Source of the DNA: Tillus elongatus
Lineage: Eukaryota; Arthropoda; Insecta; Coleoptera; Cleridae
Length of the DNA stretch: 64,000 nt
Direction: 5' to 3'
NCBI GenBank assembly: GCA_964006375.1
Contig: OZ023265.1
Span: 152,434,547 to 152,498,546, forward strand
Shown: positions 53,399-64,000 of the stretch, piece after piece
How the letters are laid out: each line of letters opens with the position of its first letter
How positions within the stretch are numbered: the first letter of the stretch is position 1
Made by a program: the position numbers and the translations under genes
The notes under the pieces: generated by a model
Told to the model about the DNA's origin: nothing
The model's input: only the letters and a program-made list of their open reading frames with translations
Database searches by the model: none

Positions 53399-54186
53399 TT
53401 ACTTATAAACATGCATTATATTTCGATGGAAAATGCAAAAATTCAATAACATAAGACGTGTTCGACTAAAACAAAATTATTTGTATCACCAACGACTTAT
53501 GCGCCATCCTGTGATTGTAGAAATAATTTTTTGAGATGTAGCTCAAGACACCCTATAATTAATGTATACATTTTTTTTTCATATCTTGTAGAATAACGGA
53601 TATATTGAACTTTATTGATTTTTTACGAAAATTCGACAAAAGTTCTATACCATTAAACGATAAACTCTATCGCTAAGACTACTGCCAAGCATCAGAGAAG
53701 GGGTCTATTTGAAATGAATTTTCTGGAAACATTTTAGTTAAATGAAGGACAATGACAGTTGAATCTAAGACCTCAAGGTTTGTAAAACATTCTTCTTGAG
53801 ACATTTTTTTTCCATAGCGTGTATTAGATTCAAGTTCTTTGCCTAAATGTTGCCAATTTTGACGGTTTAAATTGTCACTTTGACGTTTTCAGGAAAACCC
53901 CAATTTATTTTTCTTTAAATGCCCATAACTTTTTTGTCTTATGATCTAGATCGCTATTTTTGGTAGCTTATTTACCTATAGCGATATAAAACGATGTACC
54001 AAATTTGGTTTCCCTTACTTTGTTATTTCCGAAGATATGAATTTTGTTCAAAAGAAAACACAAAATTTTCCGGGAAAACCTCGGCCGATTTTTCTGGCTA
54101 ACGAACTTATTCAAGCCACTTACAAGAGGAAGGTATTATCATATTTTTTTCAAAATCGGTATATTATTTTTTAAGTTATCAGTGTG

Positions 54187-54190
<4 letters not shown>
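53399..54190 (-). repeat. TA-core repeat, J, D and R modules, reverse
   Basis: J: AAACATGCATTATATTTCGA, CACCAACGACTTATGCGCCA. D: GCATCAGAGAAGGGGTCTAT, AAATGAAGGACAATGACAGT. R: TCCGAAGATATGAATTTTGT, GTATATTATTTTTTAAGTTA. With the array and L module that follow, this is the most complete unit in the window: L-(TA)n-R-D-J-MITE read on the minus strand. Confidence 0.92.

Positions 54191-54260
<70 letters not shown>
54191..54260. repeat. (TA)n array 17
   Basis: Pure TA at the centre of the complete reverse unit. Confidence 0.98.
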
Positions 54261-54264
<4 letters not shown>

Positions 54265-54398
54265 ATATAAAAATCGAAACTGACCCAGGATATGTGTTCT
54301 AAGGGGCCTCATTTGAAGAAATTTGTTCAAAATTAAAAAGTTGGGATCTCCTCATTAGTGAATTTGTGTAAAGAAAATTCACTAAAAATAAACCTTGT
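54261..54398 (-). repeat. TA-core repeat, L module, reverse
   Basis: ACATATAAAAATCGAAACTG, GACCCAGGATATGTGTTCTA, GTTGGGATCTCCTCATTAGT and GAAAATTCACTAAAAATAAA hairpin end. Confidence 0.92.
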
Positions 54399-54399
54399 A

Positions 54400-55069
54400 A
54401 CAAAATTTATGTCTGTAAGTTAAAAAACAAAAAGGCATTTAACGAAAAAAAATTGGGGTTTTCCTCAATACGCCACAGTCGCGATTTGAAACGTCAAAAT
54501 TGGCAATATTTAGGCAAAGAACCTGAAACGAATACGGTTTATATAAAGAAAATGTGGAAAGAAGAGTCTTCTACAACTTAAGTTTCAGCGTCAACCGTCA
54601 TTGTCCTTCATTTTACCAACATATTTCCAGAAAATTTATTTCGAATAGATCCCTTCTCTGATGCATTGGCAGTAGTTTTAGTTAAGTTTATGGTTTAACG
54701 GTCTATAATGATTCGACAATCTGCGTACAAAAAATTCGTTAGTCAGGACACCGCGACTTTTGAATTTTAAAAAGATTTATTCAAATGAGTGCAGACTATC
54801 CCCCCCTAGAATCCATATCCGGGGTTAGTTTCAGTTTTTATATGTTTACATACAGGGCGACGCATTTCTACGGTAAACCTCAATATAATTGTTATTATAC
54901 CACATACGAGAAAAAATTGTATACGTTAATGATAGGGTGTCTTGAGGTGCATCTTATAAAATTATTTTGACAACCACAGGATGGCCTATAAGTCGTTGGT
55001 GATACCTACATCCCTTATATTATCGCATTTTTGCATTTTTCAAAATCTGATGCATGTTTGTAAGAAAAA
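54400..55069 (+). repeat. TA-core repeat, D, L and J modules
   Basis: D (AAAAGGCATTTAACG, CAACCGTCATTGTCCTTCAT, CTGATGCATTGGCAGTAG), L (54715-54850, ATCCATATCCGGGGTTAGTT) and J (from 54857, CAGGGCGACGCATTTCTACG), ending at a MITE-M. It forms a head-to-head pair with 53399-54398 across 54398. Confidence 0.9.
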
Positions 55070-55377
55070 AATATCTAGACGCTGCAAGTGCGTTTTGAAA
55101 GCGAATTTTCATTAAATGCTTCAAATTTCAATAACTCAATTTGCTATTAATCTAAGGTTCGTTGGTTAGGAAACCAGTTTTCTCGGAAACATTTTAAGTT
55201 TATCTTCGGAAAATTTGTGTACATTTTCAAACAATAAGTTATTTTGATTATATATGGTACATTGTTTGTACTATATAGGTTATACCGGTGACCAAATTGA
55301 TTCCTAAAGACATATTTGCTATTAAAAACATTATTATGATAATTCACTTCGGTAAAACACTTGCTACGTCCAGACAT
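55070..55377 (+). mobile_element. MITE-M, complete copy
   Basis: TIRs AGACGCTGCAAGTGCG and CACTTGCTACGTCC; interior TTTGCTATTAATCTAAGGTT and GGTTATACCGGTGACCAAAT. Inverted relative to 53080-53398. Confidence 0.9.
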
Positions 55378-55990
55378 TTTTAATTTTCAAAGAATCTTCT
55401 GAGGTCAATATCGCCAACCAGGGGCACTAGAATAAATTTCATAGAAAAACGGCATGTTTTGATATCCTTACACGCATCTTTTATGTGTCGATTGCGTTGC
55501 GAATCACCCTGTATGTTTTCAATCAATATTACTCATTGGTTCAATCATCCACTTCACTAGTGACCTAAGTACTTGTTTCATCATATCACAAAATGAAAAA
55601 TAAAAATACGTTTGTTTGATAATTTTAAGTCCTGTCCTGTACGGGATTATCCCTGCTATTTCAGCATTCAGATGTGGTATATTGCAGGTAGAACGAATAA
55701 AGAGGGAAAACCGCAGCAAGCGAGACGGCAACAAAGTTTCTCTACAACATTGAAAAATTCTGTTGCTCTTTGTGATAGCCCAGACAAATTTGGGTCCGAG
55801 TTCTTTATATTCAGACCTATAAAAGTGAGTTTATGAACTCAAGACAAATTGCTTTAAACGCAGACTTGAGTTAATTGCTGAAATAAATTCGTCACGTCGC
55901 TCTGAAAGTAGACTGTAAATCATTTGTGTCTAGGATAAACTGAGTTCCTAGAATACGGCTGATTGTCTGTTGCTAAAAGAAAAGAATATT
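55378..55990. other. Unassigned DNA
   Basis: No gene or repeat I can support; a 74-codon open frame near 55612 has no recognisable homology. Confidence 0.4.
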
Positions 55991-55994
55991 TTTA

Positions 55995-56133
55995 GTGGTA
56001 TTAGTGAATTTTCATTAAGAAAATTCACTAATAGAGAGGTATCGATGGTAAGACTTTTGAAAATTTTCTTAAATGAGCGCGAATTTGGGCCTTTAGAACC
56101 CATATCCAAGGTCGGTTTTCATTTTTATATGTT

Positions 56134-56193
<60 letters not shown>

Positions 56194-56281
56194 CGACCTT
56201 GGATATGGGTTTTAAAGGCCCAAATTCGTGCTCATTTAAAGAAAATTTCCCATATCCAAGGTCGGTTTTCATTTTTATATG

Positions 56282-56366
<85 letters not shown>

Positions 56367-56470
56367 ATATAAAAATGAAAACCGACCTTGGATATGGGTT
56401 TTAAAGGTCCAAATTCGCGCTCATTTAAAGAAAATTTCCCATATCCAAGGTCGGTTTTCATTTTTATATG

Positions 56471-56563
<93 letters not shown>

Positions 56564-56645
56564 ATATAAAAATGAAAACCGACCTTGGATATGGGTTTTA
56601 AAGGTCCAAATTCGCGCTCATTTAAAGAAAATTTCCAAAAGTCTT
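55995..56645. repeat. Triple palindrome with three (TA)n cores
   Basis: L module (CACTAATAGAGAGGTATCGA), then CCATATCCAAGGTCGG, (TA)n, and the inverse CCGACCTTGGATATGG; the last two cores repeat with period 189 (CCCATATCC at 56249 and 56438). The block ends with the inverse of its beginning (GATGGTAAGACTTTTG near 56045, CAAAAGTCTTACCATC near 56637). (TA)n cores: 56138-56188, 56286-56362 and 56476-56560. Confidence 0.93.
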
Positions 56646-57230
56646 ACCATCTGATAACTCAAAAAATACTTGACCGATTTGGACCAAATATGGGAATTAC
56701 CTTGATTGTGTCAATGACTTGGATGATTTCGTAGATGGGCACCGTGCGTCTAAATTTTCTTTGAATAAAATGTAAAGAAAATTTTGAAAACACAATATTT
56801 TTATGAAATATTGGAGTGATTCGAATAAAAATTTGCACATATATAGGAGACGTGATAATATACCTGTTAATCAAAATTCAAATTTAAAGGATTAGTTTTA
56901 ATAATATATCTTACTAATAGTGTTAAATTCTTATGAAAAATTACTACCATAACGTACTTGCTGCGTCTAGAGTTTTTTTAATGATCAGGTTACAATGTTT
57001 TTAGTGAATTTTCCTAAAATATGTATGTATCACACCGATAACTCAAAAAATAATGGACCGATTTTGAATTTGCTGAGTACCTTCATTTGGCAGGTGGCTT
57101 GAATAAGTGCGTTAGCCAGAAAAACTGGCCCAGGTTTTCTCGGAAAATGTTGGTTTTCTTTCGGAAAAAATTATATCTGCCGAAGTAACAAATTCAGTGC
57201 AACGAAATTTGGTACCCGTGTTTGTAATAT
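56646..57230 (+). repeat. TA-core repeat, two R modules with a MITE-M end
   Basis: R module 1 starts TCTGATAACTCAAAAAATAC (56650) and is followed by a MITE-M right end (CATAACGTACTTGCTGCGTC, about 56950). R module 2 starts CACACCGATAACTCAAAAAA (57030). GGTACCCGTGTTTGTAATAT at 57212 is the MITE-free version of the site that holds the MITE at 53080. Confidence 0.87.
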
Positions 57231-57490
57231 AAAGAGTGAAGCGTGTACGAAAACTTCGGTTTGTAAGTTTGAAGATAAGAAAGTTATAGGCATTTAAAGA
57301 AGACAAAATTGGGGTTATCCTCAAAACGTCAAGGCGGATTTAAAACGTCAAAATTGTCCACATTTAGGCAGAGAACCTGAAACTAATATGGGTTATATGA
57401 AGAAAGTGTCGCAAGAAGAATGTTTTGCTAATCCTGAAGCCTCAACCGTGATTGTCTTTCATTTTACTAAAATATTTATTTTGCTTATGG
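57231..57490 (+). repeat. TA-core repeat, D module
   Basis: GTTATAGGCATTTAAAGAAG, AACGTCAAGGCGG, ACGTCAAAATTGTCCACATT and CTCAACCGTGATTGTCTTTC. Confidence 0.87.
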
Positions 57491-57562
57491 TTTGGATGAG
57501 TTCGTTCATCAAAAATTAACGGCCAATTTGTCTTAATAGAAAAGTAAAAAAAAAAATTAAAA

Positions 57563-57763
57563 CCCAATTGCACAGTTTCACAAAGCTCGATTAAATATTT
57601 AACGGCCGGTTAGTTAATCGGGGCTTCAGACGACCAATCACAGCTTCAAAATATTTGGTTGTCATGGCAAGCACCCGAATTATAGTCTGTGATTGGTCGT
57701 CTAAATCCCTGATTAACTAACCGGCCGTTAAATATTTAATCAAGCTTTGTGAAACTGGGCAAA
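57563..57763. mobile_element. Fold-back MITE, about 200 bp
   Basis: Ends CACAGTTTCACAAAGCTCG and AAGCTTTGTGAAACTGGG. Arms of about 80 bp pair almost perfectly (AACGGCCGGTTAGTTAATCG against ATTAACTAACCGGCCGTT; GACGACCAATCACAG against CTGTGATTGGTCGTC). The loop is about 40 bp. No coding capacity; family not identified. Confidence 0.9.
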
Positions 57764-58376
57764 TATCTCTCAAACTGTCTAAGTGATTGAAATGAAAATT
57801 TACAACTTAAAAGAACATACACAGTCGTGGTTGTGTACCATTTTTCAAGTCGTTTGATCAAAGGAAAATAAAGTTATTTGAAATTAATAATAAAATAATC
57901 CTCGACATCACTTCAGATTCTGTAATGCAATATCTACAAAGTTTGACAAAGACAGATGACGTTATTTGTACTGCTATGCGATTTAAATAAATCGTAGATA
58001 AAAATATACACAATGGAAGTTATTGCATGATGTCAGACTGGAGAACATTGTGATTCAATTTGTTTAAAATCGATCTAGAACGACGTTTCATTATGTATAA
58101 ATATTAAGCTTCCCATTCTTCACGTTCACGGTATATAAAATTAAAAGCCAGCTCCCTCTCCTAGTTTAATCTGACCACACGTAGCTATTTGTCACAGAGA
58201 AGTGTGTGCGTGTACGCTTTGCGCATCGCATAACCTCGAAATCAACTCTGCTGATGCTAATTGCTAATAACTTATTAGGATCTTATAATATAAATCAACT
58301 AGGTAACTATATTCTAAGGCTAATACAAATAGTAGGTAAATAATAACCCAACGTTTAATTTTAACTTAACTTTAAC
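57764..58376. other. Unassigned DNA
   Basis: No gene recognised. TATATAAAA at 58132-58140 could be a TATA box, but nothing supports a transcription unit. Confidence 0.4.
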
Positions 58377-58871
58377 AAAATGACTGTAAGGATAGATGCA
58401 TTCTCACAACAATTAGAACCGTAGACCGGTTTCGCTCTCATTAGAGCTCGTCAGTACGGCATACTAATTGCAGCGAAAATACACCTTTAAGGTAATATGG
58501 CAAAAGTAGCCAGCCTTTCAACACTAAGTGAGTGGTGAGCGTGTCTCCACCTAGTTGCGGAACCAAGTAATATGTTGTCATGCCAGCTCCAAATAACACA
58601 AAGTGTTAAAAATAGAGACTGTATACAACCAACTAACAATTTAATAAATTGTGAGCCCTGGCCCATTTCTACCCTAATATGGGGACAAACTATGTAATGA
58701 TAGATGTATTCTCACAACAATTAGAACCGTAGACCGGTCCCTATACTAGGGTAGAAATGGGCCGGGGCTAACAATTTATTAAATTGTTAGTTGGTTGTAT
58801 ACAGTCTCTATTTTTTAACACTTTGTGTTATTTGGACCTGGCGTCACAACATACTACTTAAAATGACTGTA
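58377..58871 (-). mobile_element. Penelope/retrozyme-like non-coding insertion with 12-bp target duplication
   Basis: AAAATGACTGTA occurs at 58377-58388 and 58860-58871, bounding 471 bp. Inside, a 40-bp direct repeat (GATAGATG..., 58391-58430 and 58699-58738, one mismatch, period 308) and an inverted repeat of about 115 bp (about 58570-58685 against 58741-58859; CTAACAATTTAATAAATTGT against ACAATTTATTAAATTGTTAG). The first direct-repeat copy forms the 3' half of a hammerhead ribozyme; the second copy ends exactly at its stem III (ACCGGT). Partial direct and inverted copies plus a variable-length target duplication are known for Penelope-like elements; the assignment is inferred. Confidence 0.8.
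58410..58470 (-). ncRNA. Type I hammerhead ribozyme, dimer-type stem III
   Basis: The minus strand reads CAATTAG-TAT-GCCGTA, CTGACGA, GCTCT-AATG-AGAGC, GAAA, CCGGTC, TACGGTTCTAATTG. The CUGACGA and GAAA boxes fit the hammerhead consensus. Stem II is 5 bp with an AAUG loop. Stem III is the self-complementary ACCGGU (3 bp, no loop), as in ribozymes that act as dimers. The GUC cleavage triplet gives a predicted cut between minus-strand positions 58424 and 58423. Stem I has 6 bp next to the core (one G-U), a UAU/U internal loop and 7 more bp (CAAUUAG/CUAAUUG). Activity is inferred, not shown. Confidence 0.82.
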
Positions 58872-58943
58872 GTACTACATTATGATTGTAACATCCAATC
58901 AAACAAAAATTAAAGTAATAGGTAAACTGCATGTAGATTGTAG

Positions 58944-58946
<3 letters not shown>
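58872..58946. other. Unassigned flank
   Basis: Sequence between the hammerhead-bearing insertion and (TA)n array 21. Nothing recognised. Confidence 0.4.

Positions 58947-59013
<67 letters not shown>
58947..59013. repeat. (TA)n array 21
   Basis: Pure TA array in otherwise unassigned DNA, with no L or R module beside it. (Arrays 18-20 are the triple-palindrome cores.). Confidence 0.97.
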
Positions 59014-59014
<1 letters not shown>

Positions 59015-59678
59015 CTATGGTAATTTTAATGTACCAGAAATGCATCTAAATTTAGAAAAATGGAAAGAGAAAATCTTGGAAATTGTACGTAATTCTTAAT
59101 ACAATGTCTTGCCAAAGACGGGTTAAAAAGAGGGAATTTAAAAACAAAAGTCGATAAGCATGCAAGGGGCTAAGTATTCAAATCAAAATAAATAAAAATA
59201 ATCACCTTAATGCATGATAATATCAAAAATATCATATAAAATTAGTATTTGAAATCAAAGTGTGCGACTTGCATAAAAAACGTTTATTTTCCAAAGACTA
59301 TACATTCAAAATTAAAATATTATATTTAATAAAGCAGTAGACGAGGTCACTGAAGCTAATTAAAATAAAAGATCAGCATTCCGTGGCTGAATCACGTCTC
59401 CATCTTGATAGGTGCGTTAAACGCAGCAAACAAATCGTCAGAGTGATAAACTTTGGCACTATAACAATAAAATTCAATTAATTTAGGAAGCAGATAGGAT
59501 AAAATGTGTGGAAAAATACGAACACAGCATGATTAGAATGATATGAAGGTATGGCAATCAGAAATTATTGACATATTATAGATTACCTGTTATTTTGAGA
59601 TGTGGTCCAGTATAATTATAACATAATAAGGAAAACTCCTTTCCACAGAAATTTTCATGATCAAGATTGACAGAAACC

Positions 59679-59771
<93 letters not shown>

Positions 59772-61375
59772 GGTCTATATCAGTGTGACGTCCATATAAT
59801 TTCCAAATTGATATTGCATGTCATTTCAAAATTTACATAATATGGCATTTCGGAATTTCCACAAAATTTGATAATACCTATAAAATCAGAACAGATTTAA
59901 TAATTTGAAAGTATTTGGTTGATTATGTCATTATGAATCTCTAGAGTAACATAGTAGCAACGAAAATAAGGGAAAATGAAAGAAAAATGCAACTTTTAAC
60001 AATTGTCAATCATCATGTTACGAGAGGACTGTTTATGTATAATACTTGATATAATAGTGTAATAAATTGTATTTTGATGACTGTATATATTTATAATTGT
60101 AGGCAAATACATTATTATAAACAATTTTAGACTGGAAATTGAAATGTCAACAGATAAAAGAATTACAAATTTCATGTATAGATTATAAGATTATCATTGA
60201 ACCAAATCACATGTAAAATAGCTCTATGTAATCAGTAAATTGCCTAGAATAAGTTTTTCGTTATATAATTTGTGTATTATAAAGATTAGGGGTCAGTAAT
60301 TTTCATATTAATAACAATTGTCAATTTTGAAAAATGGCAACTTTGCCATTAAAATTAAGAACATACGGTATAATGAAACCACATGTATGGGGTATCAAAA
60401 TACGCAGTTTTAAACAAGCTTTCTTTTAAAGTATAGCATGTTTGGCTAGCTGTAATACAAAAAAATCCTAAATAGGCAGGTCTATAATTAACATGGCGTC
60501 AGGACGCTAATTCAATTTATTTCTGTTTTTATATAAAAGAAATGTCGATTTATTTAATCGAGTCAGTTGAATTTAAGTAGCTAAAGTGAGCACATCAGAA
60601 TTTTTATTGATTTCGAGCATTTATTCTCAACACTTTTAGATTATATTGTGATATGAAAAGAATTAAATAATGACAGTGTCAACTTACCTGTTTATTTCTG
60701 CGATCTTATTATTATAAATAACTATATTCGAACAAATATTATTCAATCAATTAATGGAAACTGGAGAATATATGGTAAATAAAAAGAATTTTTGTTGGAA
60801 TTTTATCAGTAAATATTAAATAAAAAAAAACTGTCAACTGCCATTAGACTAGGAAAGGGATTCTTTTTTTATGTTCATCTGATCGAAAGAAGAATCCGTA
60901 AAAACGAAATTAGACCCAGGAACTATACACATAACCCAAATGTATAGTGGACAGAATAACTATTAAAACACATGGAGGCAAATACTGCAAGTGACATTTA
61001 AAGGTTGGTTAATGGAACTCATATTATGTAGCTCAATAGTCAAAAGCAATTAAGAAAAAATAATAATAATTTAATAAATAAATAAAAAGGACTGTACCTA
61101 CATAAAAATCGTGAGTACCCTTTCAAGAGAAGTTTGATTATTGTTAAGAATTTGTAATATTAATAAGAATTTTATAGTTAAGCAATATTTCTTTTCCTAA
61201 TTTAAAAAGAAAACTGTTCTATTTTGTTTGTTATTTAAATTGTTTAGTAATAAATTATCCATTTGTTTGAAATCCATTTCATTACTAAGAAAAAAAAACC
61301 CGAATCTCGTAATAAAGCTCATACCAATTTTTATTAACAAAGTGGTGCATTTTTCGACTCATGAACCCAAGCTCT
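59014..61375. other. Unassigned AT-rich DNA
   Basis: No coding homology, no TIRs. It contains (TA)n array 22 at 59682-59768. This is the longest stretch without a recognised element; it could be ordinary intergenic or intronic DNA. Confidence 0.4.
59682..59768. repeat. (TA)n array 22
   Basis: Pure TA array, no recognised module beside it. Confidence 0.97.
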
Positions 61376-62105
61376 GAGATTTATTAATAATTTATTAATA
61401 TAAAAAGATTAAAACAACAAAAAAACAATATATTTATACATTTTTATGAAGTCTCATGCAAAATTAACTAAAAGAAAATAAGGATTCCAAGGGTAACTGA
61501 ATATAACAGGTAAATATAATAAATATATATTATTATCTTACATATCATAACAATTCCGACACAAAGAGAAAAGTTTACTCGAATGACACCAAAAATGTTG
61601 GGATGAAATATGTTTACGAAAATTTTCTACCATAACATAAAAAACCTCTTTTGTTTATTGTTTGCAAAAACTGGATGGGTTGACTAAAATAAAACCATCC
61701 AAACAATTAATAAGGAAAAATACCTGTCATATTTATAATTCGACAAGTACATTCCCTTCGTAAATAATTATTTTTTTCTGAAAAACGTTTGTAACTTTAA
61801 CGAAATTTGTAACACCATTTTTTTAAGGCACTTGCAGTACTTACATATTATATCTAAGACCAAATTTTACTTTATTGAGATTTATTAATAATTTATTAAT
61901 ATAAAAAGATTAAAACAAAAAAAAACAATATATTTATACATTTTTATGAAGAGTCTTATGCAAAATTAACTAAAAGAAAATAAGGATTCCAAGGGCAACT
62001 GAATATAACAGGTAAATATAATAAATATATATTATTATCTTACATATCATAAAAATTCCGACACAAAGAGAAAAGTTTAATCGAATGACACAAAAAATGT
62101 TGGGA
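61376..62105 (+). repeat. 229-bp direct repeat, period 501
   Basis: 61376-61604 and 61877-62105 are near-identical (GAGATTTATTAATAATTTAT start, ATGTTGGGAT end; roughly 95% by eye with a few indels). The 272 bp between them are single-copy. The second copy runs into (TA)n array 23. No coding capacity; a partial tandem duplication is the simplest view. Confidence 0.9.
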
Positions 62106-62115
62106 TAATAAAAAC

Positions 62116-62118
<3 letters not shown>

Positions 62119-62202
<84 letters not shown>
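62119..62202. repeat. (TA)n array 23
   Basis: Pure TA array just after the second direct-repeat copy. Confidence 0.97.
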
Positions 62203-62205
<3 letters not shown>

Positions 62206-63240
62206 CAAACTGTATTACTTTGGATCCCCTGTTACCCAATGTACCTAAAGTTTAAATACAGTCCACACCTTCTACAGCGCTAGTTAACGACCCAGTTAAT
62301 TAGCGAGGGTGGGATCAATTCACCTGCAACTTATTGGAGATAGATAACAAGCTCAAGCTTTATCTCCCCCATTTGATTGGTGCCAAAAAACATGTAAATT
62401 TTAAATTTGTAATCTTTCAGACGAGACACCTGAACATTTATTATTCTGAAACTAAATTGGACATACATGGATTTAAACCGGCCCTGTGACATGCTTAGCA
62501 TAGGGTAAGCTACCTTATGTAGTAAAAAACATATGAAAAGTCGCTTTACAACTGGTGAACTTATTTGTAATGAGTTTGTAGCATGACAAATAAGCTATAT
62601 TATACTAAAACTTTCATAATTTGGTTTTTATTGCACCCTGAAAAACTACATAAATTTTCTGCGCAGTTATTTGCTATTTCCACAAAGCAATTGTGTACAT
62701 AATATATAAACCATTATATGAGAAAAGTTTTTAACTAAAATTTAAGCTTCATTTAGCTATTAGTTTCCATCTAGATTAGTTTTATTTTGTGTAGTTTGGT
62801 TGTATTATCCCTGGTCGTAAATTTCAGATTAATCGTCCGGGCAATTTAATAAATTGTGCAGGTCATTTTCAGTTCATATATGTGCCGAGTTACATCTACC
62901 CATATTAATTGACGTCATTTTCCTAACACAAATGAAATATGATCATGAAAATGTACAAGGTTTGCCTTTCATAGGCAAAGTTTATAATTAAAAGCGGTAA
63001 AACATATTTATGTGGCCTAACAGAGAGTTGCATAAGGTTGCGTGCAAGTTTCATGCCCAAGCATAGAAAGCACTTAACCATGCAGATATGATAACCTAGC
63101 CTTAGGCATCGGGCTATAAACCAGAAAGTTAATTGTAGCTGTTGACTTATACCTCGCAGTTTATTTCATAGTAATTAAGTCAGTGGTATACTGATTATGG
63201 CACAGACCTGATTGTGAATAAGAAAAGTTTAATGAATTCT
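62203..63240. other. Unassigned DNA
   Basis: No gene or repeat recognised. Confidence 0.4.
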
Positions 63241-63241
63241 G

Positions 63242-64000
<759 letters not shown>

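Noticed and set aside
55612..55836. 74-codon frame as an exon
   Set aside because: No homology, splice context or conservation can be judged from the window; left as unassigned.
58132..58140. TATATAAAA as a core promoter for a downstream gene
   Set aside because: No coding exon, conserved initiator or other promoter element follows; such strings are common in this AT-rich DNA.

Overview
The window is AT-rich, repeat-dominated eukaryotic DNA, most likely from an insect or other arthropod. The mix of elements points that way: a classical DD34D mariner, several DD41D Tc1/mariner lineages, piggyBac, pogo/Tigger, LINEs with and without RNase H, Penelope-like GIY-YIG elements, a tRNA-derived SINE and a solo LTR. 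About 24 (TA)n arrays total roughly 2.2 kb. I see no host gene, no intact transposase or reverse transcriptase, no true tRNA or rRNA gene and no CRISPR. Every coding region I can support is a mobile-element fragment, nearly always broken by stops, frameshifts or truncation.

Layout. 1-3.2 kb: a DD41D transposon beside a (TA)n array, then a mariner beside another. 3.2-8 kb: LINE 3' ends, two opposed SINEs, a MITE fragment and a LINE end. 8.07-11.90 kb: a DD41D element with about 925-bp terminal inverted repeats (TIRs), flanked by TA, with a 561-bp solo LTR in its left arm. 12-19.2 kb: modules of a high-copy repeat built around (TA)n, a MITE, a LINE reverse transcriptase and a Penelope-like endonuclease. 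20-25.1 kb: piggyBac next to a Gypsy-type integrase relic, a pogo N-terminus, a LINE end and a LINE RNase H. 25.15-26.76 kb: a GC-richer array of about 170-bp units with (AATCT)n tail. 28.3 kb: Penelope coding DNA broken by a (TA)n array. 29.75-32.4 kb: a third DD41D lineage. 34.7-36.7 kb: (TA)n repeat with a nested LINE. 38.6-41.3 kb: opposed Penelope-like copies with (TA)n at both outer ends. 41.5-43.5 kb: RNase H LINE, MITE, SINE. 44.75-46.85 kb: a fourth DD41D lineage. 49.8-51.5 kb: pogo C-terminus and a second copy of the first DD41D lineage. 53-57.8 kb: repeat modules, two MITEs, a triple palindrome and a fold-back MITE. 58.38-58.87 kb: a small insertion with a 12-bp target duplication carrying a well-formed hammerhead ribozyme. 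58.9-63.2 kb: unassigned AT-rich DNA with a 229-bp direct repeat. 63.46-64 kb: a third copy of the first DD41D lineage.

Two themes link these parts. First, the DD41D lineages are diverged in coding sequence, yet three of them have a visible outer end flanked by TA and beginning CAGG; the fourth has the same motif inside its arm. Several short non-coding fragments carry it too. Second, (TA)n arrays sit at fixed places: at element ends, at the centre of a modular repeat and at an internal TATATA of the MITE. That suggests arrays were seeded and spread by mobile elements. The most interesting single object is the hammerhead at 58410-58470 (minus strand). It has a complete catalytic core, a two-part stem I and a self-complementary stem III of the kind that acts as a dimer, inside a Penelope/retrozyme-like insertion.
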